DNA of 35,213 nt, taken from Anaerolineales bacterium. Its GTDB lineage: Bacteria; Chloroflexota; Anaerolineae; Anaerolineales; Villigracilaceae. The stretch is taken from the NCBI GenBank assembly GCA_022865905.1, contig JALHUM010000294.1:1-35213 (forward strand), written 5' to 3'. The translations under genes were made by a program, and so were the position numbers. The notes beneath the pieces are model-generated. The model saw only the letters and a program-made list of their open reading frames with translations, did not search any database and was not told where the DNA came from. Of the stretch, positions 15,336-23,456 are shown in pieces. Every line of letters begins with the position of its first letter. Position 1 is the stretch's first letter.

Positions 15336-15358
15336 TTAGGCTTTATTTCGTGCATAAT
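15330..15358 (+). promoter_or_regulatory. Promoter-like pair before the HepT remnant
   Basis: TTGCCA (15330-15335) and CATAAT (15353-15358) are 17 bp apart. As at 14574, the -35 is the end of the direct repeat copy. Confidence 0.45.
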
Positions 15359-15445
15359 TGATACAATGAAGAGGCTGCGCATGAGTAATAGTATTGGCTT
15401 TAGCCCCGACGGCGCCGTGGAAAAAACGGAAGTTGTTTTTACACG

Positions 15446-15721
15446 ACTCCTTACCTGTGGGACATGCGCGAAGCGGTCAGCGAAATCGTCGCTTTCGTGA
15501 AAGGCGTCAAGTATGCCAGGTTCATCCAAAACCGAATGATTCGCTACGCGGTGGAACGGCAACTGCTGGTAATTGGCGAGGCTGCTAACCACGTTTCAGC
15601 GGAGTTCCAGAAGACTCACCCTGAAATCCCATGGCGGCAGATGATCGGCCTGCGCAATTTACTGGCACATGACTACTGAGAAATCAAGGTGGATCGTATC
15701 TGGAACGCCCTCACAAAAACC
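15446..15721 (+). pseudogene. Decayed HepT-like (DUF86) toxin gene
   Basis: The frame at 15464-15679 encodes MREAVSEIVAFVKG, AVERQLLVIGEAANHVSAEF and HPEIPWRQMIGLRNLLAHDY. This is the HepT/DUF86 fold with its RNase motif R-x4-H-x-Y intact (RNLLAHDY). A TGA directly follows this motif, while the same frame downstream still reads EIKVDRIWNALTK, the normal next segment. Upstream, YLWD precedes the Met in frame, but the likely N-terminus (KKRKLFLHD) lies in another frame, which implies a second lesion near 15447. No nucleotidyltransferase (MntA) partner gene is seen. HepT/MntA pairs are toxin-antitoxin systems; this half is a remnant beside the DUF4258 pair. Confidence 0.7.
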
Positions 15722-15900
15722 CGGTGCATCGGTTATTTTTTCGCCAATTTTGGTTCTGCCCACAACCTTGACAGACCCACCATCATCGGTTAACGTACTT
15801 ACATTAACCAAATTAGTTCAGCAGTCGCTTGCTGTTGCACGTTCTGAGCATCGCTCGATCCCCCCAACACCCGTTTGACTTCTGAAGAAAAGGAATACAC

Positions 15901-17160
15901 GTGAACTTCAACCAGTTCAATCTGGATTCTCGCCTGTTGGCGGGGATCAACCGCCTCGGCTATACCGAGCCGACGCCTGTTCAAATCGCCGCCATTCCAC
16001 CAGCCCTGGCCGGGGATGACCTGATCGCCACCGCCCAGACCGGCACCGGCAAAACGGCAGTGTTCGTGTTACCCATTCTGCAAAAGCTATTGACCGGTCC
16101 GCGCAACCGCACCCGTGCCTTGATCGTCACACCCACGCGTGAACTCGCCGAGCAGATCCACGAATCCATCCGGGACCTGGGGACGGGTACGAAAATCCGC
16201 AGCGCCACCATCTACGGCGGCGTGGGCGCCGCGCCGCAGGTCAAAGCCTTGCGCGACGGCGTCGAAATTCTCGTCGCCTGTCCTGGCCGCCTGCTGGATC
16301 ATATCCAACAAGGCAACGCCCGGCTCGGCAGCGTGGAAATCCTAGTGTTAGACGAAGGCGACCGCATGTTGGACATGGGCTTCCTGCCCGACGTGAAGCG
16401 CATCCTCAAGCACGTCCCCGCCCAACGGCAGACGATGCTGTTCTCGGCCACCTTCCCACCTGAGATCGAAGGACTGGCGGCCCAGACCCTTCGCCACCCG
16501 AAGCGCATCGCCATCGGCCTGAGCCGACCGGCGCACACCGTGGCGCACGCCCTCTTCCCGGTGCCGCAGCAATTGAAGACCGCGCTGCTGCTGGCGCTGC
16601 TCAAGCAGACCGATACCGATTCGGTGCTGATCTTTACCCGCACCAAGCACCGCGCCGAGAAACTGTCCCGGCAGATCGGGCAGGCCGGGTTCCGCGCCAC
16701 CAGCCTGCACAGCGACCGGACGCAGGGCCAGCGCCAGTCCGCGCTGAACGGCTTCAAGAGCGGCCATTATCAGGTCATGGTTGCCACCGACATCGCCGCG
16801 CGCGGCCTGGACGTGGAGGCCATCTCGCACGTCATCAACTACGACATGCCTGCCACCGCCGACGATTACATCCACCGCATCGGGCGCACCGGCCGCGCTG
16901 AACGTACCGGCGACGCCTTCACGCTGGTCGCGCCGGATGACAAAGACATGGTTCGCACGCTAGAAAAAATCATGGGCCAGCCGCTGGCGCGGCAGACGTT
17001 GGCGGACTTCGATTACGACGCGCCGGCCTCGCCTATATCATCCCCAAAGGGAAGACTTGCTCCCGCTATCAGGGAGGCGCACCACACCCCGGCCGTGCGG
17101 CGAATAAAGCCATTGGGCCACCGGATGCTGCACGCCAAACCTGGTCGAAGGTCGCTGTAG
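15901..17160 (+). CDS. DEAD-box-type RNA helicase (RhlE-like) with DEGD motif II
   Basis: A 419-residue ATP-dependent RNA helicase of the RhlE/DeaD group, acting on RNA duplexes in ribosome assembly or mRNA decay. Motifs in order: Q motif with PTPVQ at 24-28, Walker A AQTGTGKT (45-52), PTREL (78-82), GG at 106-107, CPGR (127-130), motif II VLDEGDRMLDMGF with DEGD at 151-154, SAT (182-184), the ATDIAARGLDV segment and HRIGRTGRAERTG. The C-terminus from ~375 is a short basic tail ending KPGRRSL. Motif II is unusual: Gly replaces the Ala of DEAD, though both acidic residues are kept. It starts at GTG with AAGGA upstream. A weak TTGACA-based promoter may lie near 15768. It is followed by a terminator. 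Confidence 0.94.
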   Translation: MNFNQFNLDSRLLAGINRLGYTEPTPVQIAAIPPALAGDDLIATAQTGTGKTAVFVLPILQKLLTGPRNRTRALIVTPTRELAEQIHESIRDLGTGTKIRSATIYGGVGAAPQVKALRDGVEILVACPGRLLDHIQQGNARLGSVEILVLDEGDRMLDMGFLPDVKRILKHVPAQRQTMLFSATFPPEIEGLAAQTLRHPKRIAIGLSRPAHTVAHALFPVPQQLKTALLLALLKQTDTDSVLIFTRTKHRAEKLSRQIGQAGFRATSLHSDRTQGQRQSALNGFKSGHYQVMVATDIAARGLDVEAISHVINYDMPATADDYIHRIGRTGRAERTGDAFTLVAPDDKDMVRTLEKIMGQPLARQTLADFDYDAPASPISSPKGRLAPAIREAHHTPAVRRIKPLGHRMLHAKPGRRSL

Positions 17161-17190
17161 AAACAAGCGGGTGAAACCCTGGAAAATGAC

Positions 17191-17233
17191 AAAATGCGGA
17201 AAGCACCAGTAAGAGGCGCTGCCCGCATTTTTT
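17191..17233. terminator. Bidirectional terminator between the helicase and the fusion gene
   Basis: AAAATGCGG (17191-17199) and CCGCATTTT (17223-17231) form a stem. A T-run follows on the plus strand and an A-rich start (T-run on the minus strand) precedes it. It lies between the convergent helicase gene and the 1307-residue gene, so it can serve both. Confidence 0.7.
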
Positions 17234-17251
17234 GATCAGACAACAGTTTGT

Positions 17252-20200
17252 TTACGCCATGCTGGCGCCGATTTCCTTCAGCGTCTTGACCAGGTCGTCC
17301 GGTATAAGCGCCGGGGTGACGCCCAGCATCTTGCAGGTCAGCATTTTATGCGCCGTCACCTCGACCACATCGGTCATGTCGGCCGCTCGGCGCAGGCTGC
17401 TGCCCGCCACTACCAGGCCGTGATTCTGCATCAGCGCGGCGATGCCAGTGGCGCCCATCGCCGCGGCGACCGCCTCGCCCAGCTCGTCCGTGCCGGGCAT
17501 GATGAACGGCACGACCGGCACGTCGCCGATGAAGGCCGCTTCGGTGGAGATGGGCAGGAAGTGGGTGCCGGTCAGCGCCATCAGCGTGGCTTGTGGGGCG
17601 TGGGTGTGGATGACGGCGGTGATCTCCGGTCTCATTTTGTAAATGGCACAGTGGACGCGCCGCTCGCTGGAGGCGGTGTAATCCGTCTCGTTGAGCATCT
17701 TGCCATTCAGGTCAATGCGCACCATCATGTCGGGGCGCAGATCGCCTTTGAAGATGGCGCTGGGGGTGATCCAGACCTCGTTCGGGTTGTCCTCGCAGCG
17801 GGCGCTGATGTTACCGCCGGTTGAAGTGATCAACCCTTTGGCGTATAAATCATTCGTGAGCTGTAAAATCTGGTCGCGCACGTCGCCGGTCTTGACCACG
17901 GCGGGGGCAACCTGACCTAACCCCCCCATCCCCCCTTCCCTACCAGGGAAGGGGGGTGCAGAGGGGATAGGTACAACACCCAATTTCGTCAAATCTCCGG
18001 GATCGCCAATCTTTGCGCGCGCCTCGCTGTACAGCCGCCCCATGTTCCCCTGGATGCGCATGAAAACCATCGCCTTTCCGGTATCGCCGCTGAAGGAGAG
18101 TTTTCCGCTCGTAGCTGCTTTGGTGGCGTTGACGCGGCCGGTGAACATTCCGTCCAAAATGTCAGCCACCATCTTGAGTTTCACGTCCGGCTCGCGCGGC
18201 GGAGCCTCCAGCCCGGCGCCGACCTTACCGTCCACGAAACTCAGGTAAAAGGCCTGGTCAATATCCTTGACAGTGAAGGAGAAGACCACGTTCTTGCCTT
18301 TGGCGAAATCGGCCATCGCCTTGTCCGCCGCGATGCGGGCGGTGAACTCCTTCAGGATTTGGATCATCTTCTCGCGTACAGCGCTTGTGTTGGTTGTCGG
18401 GGTGACCATTTCTTCCACCTTTCCAGTAATTGAGACTGTTTGTCTATCTGCGTACAGGACCGGCTCGGCGGCCTGTTGTTTTTGCGCGACCACATCCAGG
18501 TCGGTTGCGCCCGGACCTGGTTCCTGCACCAGTACTTTCAGCCTTTTCTCATCCCTGGGCCGCGCGCCGCTCCAAGTAAAGGAGTCGAGGGCAGCGGCGT
18601 TGAGGAGATATTTAGGCTTCCTGCCCGCCAGCAGCGCCTTCAACTCGCTGACGATGATCTCGCCCTGGTGGGCGGCCACCTCGAGGGTATTCCCGGCCAT
18701 GTGCGGTGTGGCGATGACATTCGGGAAGGCCAGCAGCGGATCGTCCGCGCCGGGCGGCTCGACCGGGAACACGTCATTGGCGAGGCCGCCCAACTTGCCA
18801 GATCGAAGCGCTGCCAGCAGCGCATCCTGATCCACCAGCGCGGCGCGGGCGGTGTTGACCAGGAACGCGCCGGGTTTCATGCGGGCGAAAGCGTCGGCGT
18901 TCATCATGCCGCTCGTTTCATCCGTGACCGGCGCGTGCAGGCTGATGAATTCGCTCTCAGCCAGCAACTGCTCGAAGGAGACTTTCTCCGCGCCCATCAG
19001 CGTGACTTGCCCGGCGGTCAGGTACGGATCGAAGAGCAGGAGGCGCGCCCCGAAGGGCAGCAGGCGCTGGATAACCTTGCGCCCGATTGCCCCGCCGCCG
19101 ACTAAACCAATCGTCTTGCGCCACAGTTCGACGCCCAGGAATTCCTCGTGCGCCTGGCCCATGCGTCCCAGGTCGCCGGCCTCGCCGCCGGGCTGGCGCA
19201 GGAACGCAGCCGCTCCCTGCAACTTGCGCGCCAGCATCAGCATGAAACTGACGGCTAAATCGGCGACGGCGTCTGCGTTGCGCGCCGGGGTGTTGACCAC
19301 CGGTACGCTAGCGGCGGTACAGGCGCGGAGGTCAATATTGACCGGGTTGCCGCGGCAGACGACGATCATACGCAGGTCGGGCAGCTTGAGCAGGCTCTCG
19401 GCATCCACAATATCTACCTCGGTGACGAAGACCTGGGTATCCTTCAGCGTCCGCACCAAGTCGTCGCCGGTGAGCAGGATTCCCTCCTGCCGGTATGGTT
19501 TGTAAACCACTTCGCCCAACTCACGCAACTGCTTCAGCGCGGCCTCGTCCACTTCGGCGCTGATGTAAATACGCGGGTGGAAGGAGGCAGTCGCCGCCAA
19601 CGAATTCATTACACCGCTCTCCGCGGCCGCTGCGCCTGACATCATCATCCCTGCGAACTGGCTGGCAGCGACCATGTCTGCCGGGCGGCGCTCCTGGCGC
19701 AGCGACTGCCAGTCGGCGTAGAGGGCCTGGTAGGTCTCCGAGTCCGCGCCGGGCTGGTGCTCACGGGAGATGTGCGCCAATTTTTTCGCGCCCGTTGCCA
19801 GGTCCGGGAAGAGACCGGCGCCAACCCCGGCGCAAATGGCCGCGCCCAGGGCGGAGGCCTCCACCGAGGCGCTGACGCGTACCCGGCATCCCATCACCTC
19901 GCTGACGATCCCCGTCCATGCGGCGCAGCGGGTGATCCCGCCGCCCAGCCAGAGGTCCGCGAGAGTCCCGCCTGAAACCTGCAGCACCTGTTCGACATTG
20001 GCGCGCACGGCGTAGGCCATACCTTCCAGGAGCGCCCGCGCCACGTCCGCCCGGCCTGCCTGGCCGTCGCGCGCCATGATGGACGAGAAGGTGAGGGTAT
20101 CCACCGGCGGTTCCAGGGCGGAGGCGTTGAAGACCGCCGCGCCGATGGTCGAGAGCATCCCGTGCGCGCCAGGCGGTGAGGCCTCGGCCTCGGCGCACAG

Positions 20201-21175
20201 CATGGCAACCGGCTCCGACGCGCTGGTGTGGATCATGCGGGCAACCCACTCCAGGCTGGAGCCCATCTGCCCAGCGTTGCTTTCCATCACGTATAGGCCG
20301 GGGATGATATGCAGGCCGGTCCAAATGCGCATCTCACCATCCACGACCGGTTTAGCGATGACCATCTGGACCGGGGTGGTTGTCCCGGCGATGACGGCCA
20401 TCTGCCCGGAGGAGACGACGCCCGCGCCGAGCAATCCGCACTGCGTATCCGGACCTCCGACCGCCACCGGGATCCCGGCGGTCAGTCCCAGGCTGGCGGC
20501 GGCTTCTTTCGTCAATTTGCCAAGGCGCGTCCCGGCGGCTTTGAGTTTAGGAAGGATACGCTCCGGCAATCCGGTCAGACTGAGAATCTCCGCCGACCAC
20601 TTGCGAGTATGCAGGTCGAAGAGCAGCGACTCGGCGGCCTGGGCCGGTTCAGCGGCGAACTCGCCGGTCAGCATGTAGCCAGCCCAGTCGCTGATGCTCA
20701 AGGCAGCGTGCGTTGACTTGAACGTCAGCGGGCGGCTATCTCTCAGCCACATCAGCCGGGCAGCCATGAAGACCGGGTTGGGGGCGTGGCCGGTGATCTG
20801 GTAGATCTCCGCGCCGTGATCCATAGCCAGCCCCATGCCCTGCTCGATGGCGCGTCCGTCCCGGTTCGGCATCGCCGCCAGGGCGTTCCCCTTGCGGTCG
20901 AGCACGGCCATCCCGTGGCGGAAACTGGTGGCGGCGACCCCGGCCACGTCCTGCGCGCTGATACCGGCCTTGTGGAGTGCTTCTTTTACCGTCTCGCCCA
21001 GGATGCGCCAGACGCCCTGCGTATCGAAGTCGAAGGCGAAGCCGCCCACGTCCGGCGCGGGGGAGTGGCTCCAGGCGCGGAAGGCGCTGACCGTCTCACC
21101 GCTCTCCACGTTGACCAGCAAACATCGTCCGCCTCCGCCGCCGATGTCGAGACCCATCAGATATTTTGCAGTCAT
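17252..21175 (-). CDS. Four-domain fusion: LsrK-like FGGY kinase, D-2-hydroxyacid dehydrogenase, SCP2 domain, class II aldolase
   Basis: A single 1307-codon frame. Residues 1-~497 form an FGGY kinase most like autoinducer-2 kinase LsrK (GLDIGGGGGRC at the start, ISDWAGYMLTGE, catalytic Asp in GGPDTQCGLLGAG at ~243). Residues ~533-865 form a D-2-hydroxyacid dehydrogenase (LVGGGAIGRKV Rossmann loop, catalytic Arg777, Glu806, His825 in TPHMAGN). Residues ~930-1060 are an SCP2 sterol-carrier-like domain. Residues ~1095-1307 are a class II aldolase/adducin domain (STGGNISAR, Glu1171 and His1190, His1192, His1252 as expected metal and catalytic residues). All active-site residues appear intact. Possible internal starts precede the second (19609) and third (18409) modules. 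The third junction is coded by an intergenic-type palindromic repeat. It is the last gene of the GntR-led block, 26 bp after the epimerase gene; its start follows AAGGAG. The modules are usually separate enzymes, and their joint pathway is inferred. Confidence 0.93.
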   Translation of the reverse strand: MTAKYLMGLDIGGGGGRCLLVNVESGETVSAFRAWSHSPAPDVGGFAFDFDTQGVWRILGETVKEALHKAGISAQDVAGVAATSFRHGMAVLDRKGNALAAMPNRDGRAIEQGMGLAMDHGAEIYQITGHAPNPVFMAARLMWLRDSRPLTFKSTHAALSISDWAGYMLTGEFAAEPAQAAESLLFDLHTRKWSAEILSLTGLPERILPKLKAAGTRLGKLTKEAAASLGLTAGIPVAVGGPDTQCGLLGAGVVSSGQMAVIAGTTTPVQMVIAKPVVDGEMRIWTGLHIIPGLYVMESNAGQMGSSLEWVARMIHTSASEPVAMLCAEAEASPPGAHGMLSTIGAAVFNASALEPPVDTLTFSSIMARDGQAGRADVARALLEGMAYAVRANVEQVLQVSGGTLADLWLGGGITRCAAWTGIVSEVMGCRVRVSASVEASALGAAICAGVGAGLFPDLATGAKKLAHISREHQPGADSETYQALYADWQSLRQERRPADMVAASQFAGMMMSGAAAAESGVMNSLAATASFHPRIYISAEVDEAALKQLRELGEVVYKPYRQEGILLTGDDLVRTLKDTQVFVTEVDIVDAESLLKLPDLRMIVVCRGNPVNIDLRACTAASVPVVNTPARNADAVADLAVSFMLMLARKLQGAAAFLRQPGGEAGDLGRMGQAHEEFLGVELWRKTIGLVGGGAIGRKVIQRLLPFGARLLLFDPYLTAGQVTLMGAEKVSFEQLLAESEFISLHAPVTDETSGMMNADAFARMKPGAFLVNTARAALVDQDALLAALRSGKLGGLANDVFPVEPPGADDPLLAFPNVIATPHMAGNTLEVAAHQGEIIVSELKALLAGRKPKYLLNAAALDSFTWSGARPRDEKRLKVLVQEPGPGATDLDVVAQKQQAAEPVLYADRQTVSITGKVEEMVTPTTNTSAVREKMIQILKEFTARIAADKAMADFAKGKNVVFSFTVKDIDQAFYLSFVDGKVGAGLEAPPREPDVKLKMVADILDGMFTGRVNATKAATSGKLSFSGDTGKAMVFMRIQGNMGRLYSEARAKIGDPGDLTKLGVVPIPSAPPFPGREGGMGGLGQVAPAVVKTGDVRDQILQLTNDLYAKGLITSTGGNISARCEDNPNEVWITPSAIFKGDLRPDMMVRIDLNGKMLNETDYTASSERRVHCAIYKMRPEITAVIHTHAPQATLMALTGTHFLPISTEAAFIGDVPVVPFIMPGTDELGEAVAAAMGATGIAALMQNHGLVVAGSSLRRAADMTDVVEVTAHKMLTCKMLGVTPALIPDDLVKTLKEIGASMA
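17914..17972. repeat. Palindromic repeat embedded in coding sequence
   Basis: CCCCCCTTCCC (17930-17940) and GGGAAGGGGGG (17946-17956) are exact arms within a 59-bp element bounded by ACCTA and TAGGT. It codes in frame for the linker PIPSAPPFPGREGGMGG of the fusion protein. Similar C-rich palindromes are intergenic at 22208-22300 and 24854-24928. Confidence 0.75.
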
Positions 21176-21189
21176 ATCCTTGCTCCTTA

Positions 21190-21210
21190 GTCAGGTGACA
21201 GTCACCTGAC
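21190..21210. repeat. TGACAGTCA-type palindrome, copy 2
   Basis: GTCAGGTGAC and GTCACCTGAC around one base. It contains the stop codon of the epimerase gene and shares its GTGACAGTCAC core with the palindrome at 4984-5006. Confidence 0.75.
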
Positions 21211-22191
21211 ATACTCGTTTGCCCGGTACCACGCCACCGATTTGCGCAGCGCCTCGCGCGCCGGGATAAAAGTGTATCCAAGTTCGCGCGCCGCCTTGCT
21301 CGAATAGTAGTACTCCTTCTGACGCGAGAGGCGCACCTTCTCCGGCGTGGCGGCCGGGACGTGACGTGGGTTCAGACGCGCCAGGCCAGTGTCCACGTAG
21401 GACCAGGCCAGCGCGACGCCGTGCGGGATGCGCATCCACACCTGCGGCAGCCCGGAGACCTCCGAGAGCAGGTCGAGCACCTGCTTGAGCGTCAGGTTCT
21501 CCCCGCCCAGGATATAGCGCTGCCCTACGCGTCCGCGCTCGGCAGCCAGCAGATGACCGGCAGCCACATCCTCCACGTCCACAATGTTCATGCCGGTCTC
21601 TACGTAGGCAGGCATCTTCCCGTTGAGAAAGTCCACGATCATCTGGCCGGTGGCAGTCGGCTTGTGGTCGCCCACCCCAACCGGCGCGGCGGGATTGACG
21701 ATGACCAGCGGCAATCCCTGGCGGGCAAATTCACGGGCGACTTCCTCGGCCATGAACTTGGAGCGCTTGTAGTGGCCTGTCTTGTCCGCCAGCGTGACGG
21801 GCGTCTCCTCATCCGCTGGAACGTCGTCCCTGGGCAGCCCCAGGGTGGCAATCGAGCTGGTGTAGACGATGCGGCGAGCTCCGGCTTGACAGGCGACATC
21901 CAGCACGCGCCGCGTGCCTTCGACATTGGTCTGGTAGAACTCTTCCCACTCGTGGCCCCAATAACTATACAGGGCGGCGACGTGGAAGACCCACTCGCAG
22001 CCGACCATCGCCTGCTGAAGGATGGAGACATCGCTCAGGTCGCCGCTCACACGTTCGACGGGAAGACTGTCCAGCATACGGGTATTTGTCCCGGGTCGCA
22101 CCAGGGCGCGGACCTCGAGACCAGCTGCCAGTAATTTGCGGATTACCGCGCTGCCAACAAAACCGGTGCCGCCGGTTACAAAGGCTTTCAT
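21202..22191 (-). CDS. NAD-dependent epimerase/dehydratase (HpnA-like extended SDR)
   Basis: A 329-residue extended short-chain dehydrogenase, close to the hopanoid-associated sugar epimerase (HpnA) and dihydroflavonol-reductase-like group. The nucleotide-binding GGTGFVG is at residues 7-13, and Asp51 in SGDLSD follows. Ser112-Ser113 in YTSSIATLG and the catalytic pair Tyr141/Lys145 (GHYKRSK) are present, so it should be an active oxidoreductase or epimerase. VNPAAPVGVGDHKPT is typical of HpnA. The ATG at 22191 has AAGGAG five bases upstream. It is cotranscribed with the kinase-aldolase fusion (26 bp). No hopanoid synthesis genes are nearby, so a role in the sugar or hydroxyacid pathway of this block is more likely; that is inference. 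Confidence 0.92.
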   Translation of the reverse strand: MKAFVTGGTGFVGSAVIRKLLAAGLEVRALVRPGTNTRMLDSLPVERVSGDLSDVSILQQAMVGCEWVFHVAALYSYWGHEWEEFYQTNVEGTRRVLDVACQAGARRIVYTSSIATLGLPRDDVPADEETPVTLADKTGHYKRSKFMAEEVAREFARQGLPLVIVNPAAPVGVGDHKPTATGQMIVDFLNGKMPAYVETGMNIVDVEDVAAGHLLAAERGRVGQRYILGGENLTLKQVLDLLSEVSGLPQVWMRIPHGVALAWSYVDTGLARLNPRHVPAATPEKVRLSRQKEYYYSSKAARELGYTFIPAREALRKSVAWYRANEYVR

Positions 22192-22203
22192 ATTAGCTCC
22201 TTA

Positions 22204-22300
22204 GGACCTCACTCTCCCCCCCCCCGTCCCTCCCCTTCCCTCTCCTATAAGGAGATGGAAGGGGAGAGTGGCCGAAGGCCGGGAGGGGTAGGGTGAGGTC
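22204..22300. repeat. C-rich intergenic palindrome (CTCACCCTACCCCTCC type)
   Basis: GACCTCACTCTCCCC at the left and the near-complementary GGGGTAGGGTGAGGTC at the right enclose an inner CCCCTTCC/GGAAGGGG hairpin. It fills the gap between the M28 peptidase gene and the epimerase gene. Confidence 0.75.
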
Positions 22301-23456
22301 AATCTATCTCCATCAACATCGCACACAAAATATCCGTCGCCTGCCACAGGGTCTCCTCGGAAACAGTGTCCGGCGTATCGTCAGGGCGGTGCCAGTGCGG
22401 CAGGCTGCCAGTCTGCGGGTCGCGCCCGGCAATGCCGATGGCGCGGTAACCGCGCCCGCGCAAGGTGCGGACATCGTCCTCCGCCAGCATTTGCGCTGGC
22501 CGGAATTCGAGTTCCGGGCGGCTTTTGGAAACACGTTCGGCGACAGCCAGCAGGTCGGTGGTGGGATGGTAGGGCGCGCAGATGCCCTGCCGCGTCAAGT
22601 AGACGATCTCGCCGCTGCCCAGTCCCTCCAGGCCGATAAAAGCCGCCTCCCGCAGGTCAGGGCCGTGGCGGCGCAGCAGGTTGAGCGTCCCGGCGTGGTC
22701 GGTCTCCTCGGCGCCGTCGAAGACGAACCAGACTTCCGTGTTTTGCAATGGCGCAGTCGAGATACGGGCAGCCACTGCCAGGGCTACGGCCACGCTAGAG
22801 GCGTTGTCGTGCGCGCCTGGGCTGTAGGGCGTGCGGTCGTCCCGGATCAAGGTAATGAATGCCCCGAGCTCGTAGGCCGCCAGCGGGAGCGACAGCCACC
22901 AGGACCAGGCCGGACCGCCGAGCATTGCCCCGACCAGGTAGAGCGCACCCATGCAAACCGGGACGGCAAGCGTCAGCCAGGTCATTGGCTCGATTTTCTT
23001 CACTGCCAGGGACTGCCAGACCAGGCGGCAGCAGTTGGTATCCAGGTGCGCCAGGAGAACAACCTTCCGGTGCGGTTCACCCTTCGGCTTGAGTCGCGCT
23101 TCGACGTTCTGGCTGGACACCTTGGGCAGCAGCGCGACCAGCGGATTGAAAGCCGCGTTGCGGATGGTCTGCCAGAGCAACCAGCCTGCAATCAGGCTGA
23201 AGGCGGATGCCAGCCCGCGGGTGATGACCCTGCCCAGGGGGTAGATCAGCGCTGCTAGTACCGCGATCAGGCTGATGGCAATCGGAAAGGCGTTCTGGCT
23301 GGGGACTGAGCGAAAGGTGTGTTTTTCGGGGACGAGTCCCAGGTCCGCGAGACGCATCGCCACGTAGTCGGCCGCGGCTGCCTCGGCGGGGGTGCCGGTG
23401 CCGCGCGGGCCGATGATCCCGGCCAGGGTACGGACATCATCCAGTGGTGTGCTCAT
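22299..23456 (-). CDS. M28 family zinc aminopeptidase-like protein with membrane helices
   Basis: A 385-residue protein. The M28 metal site is recognisable: LLAHLDTNC (His-x-Asp), SPGAHDNASSVAVAL (bridging Asp), FDGAEETDHAGT (the Glu-Glu pair), and HWHRPDDTPDTV (C-terminal His). Two hydrophobic segments (about 58-95) and another pair (about 160-200) split the N-terminal half, so it is a membrane-anchored M28 variant. The family removes N-terminal amino acids from peptides. The start at 23456 overlaps the stop of the aminotransferase gene (ATGA), which supports translational coupling; a longer frame to 23498 has no such signal. Its place in a catabolic operon is unexplained. Confidence 0.9.
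   Translation of the reverse strand: MSTPLDDVRTLAGIIGPRGTGTPAEAAAADYVAMRLADLGLVPEKHTFRSVPSQNAFPIAISLIAVLAALIYPLGRVITRGLASAFSLIAGWLLWQTIRNAAFNPLVALLPKVSSQNVEARLKPKGEPHRKVVLLAHLDTNCCRLVWQSLAVKKIEPMTWLTLAVPVCMGALYLVGAMLGGPAWSWWLSLPLAAYELGAFITLIRDDRTPYSPGAHDNASSVAVALAVAARISTAPLQNTEVWFVFDGAEETDHAGTLNLLRRHGPDLREAAFIGLEGLGSGEIVYLTRQGICAPYHPTTDLLAVAERVSKSRPELEFRPAQMLAEDDVRTLRGRGYRAIGIAGRDPQTGSLPHWHRPDDTPDTVSEETLWQATDILCAMLMEID

Noticed and set aside
15768-15796. TTGACA with a possible -10 before the helicase
   Set aside because: The -35 is perfect but the -10 (TAACGT) matches only three positions, so it was not listed as a promoter.
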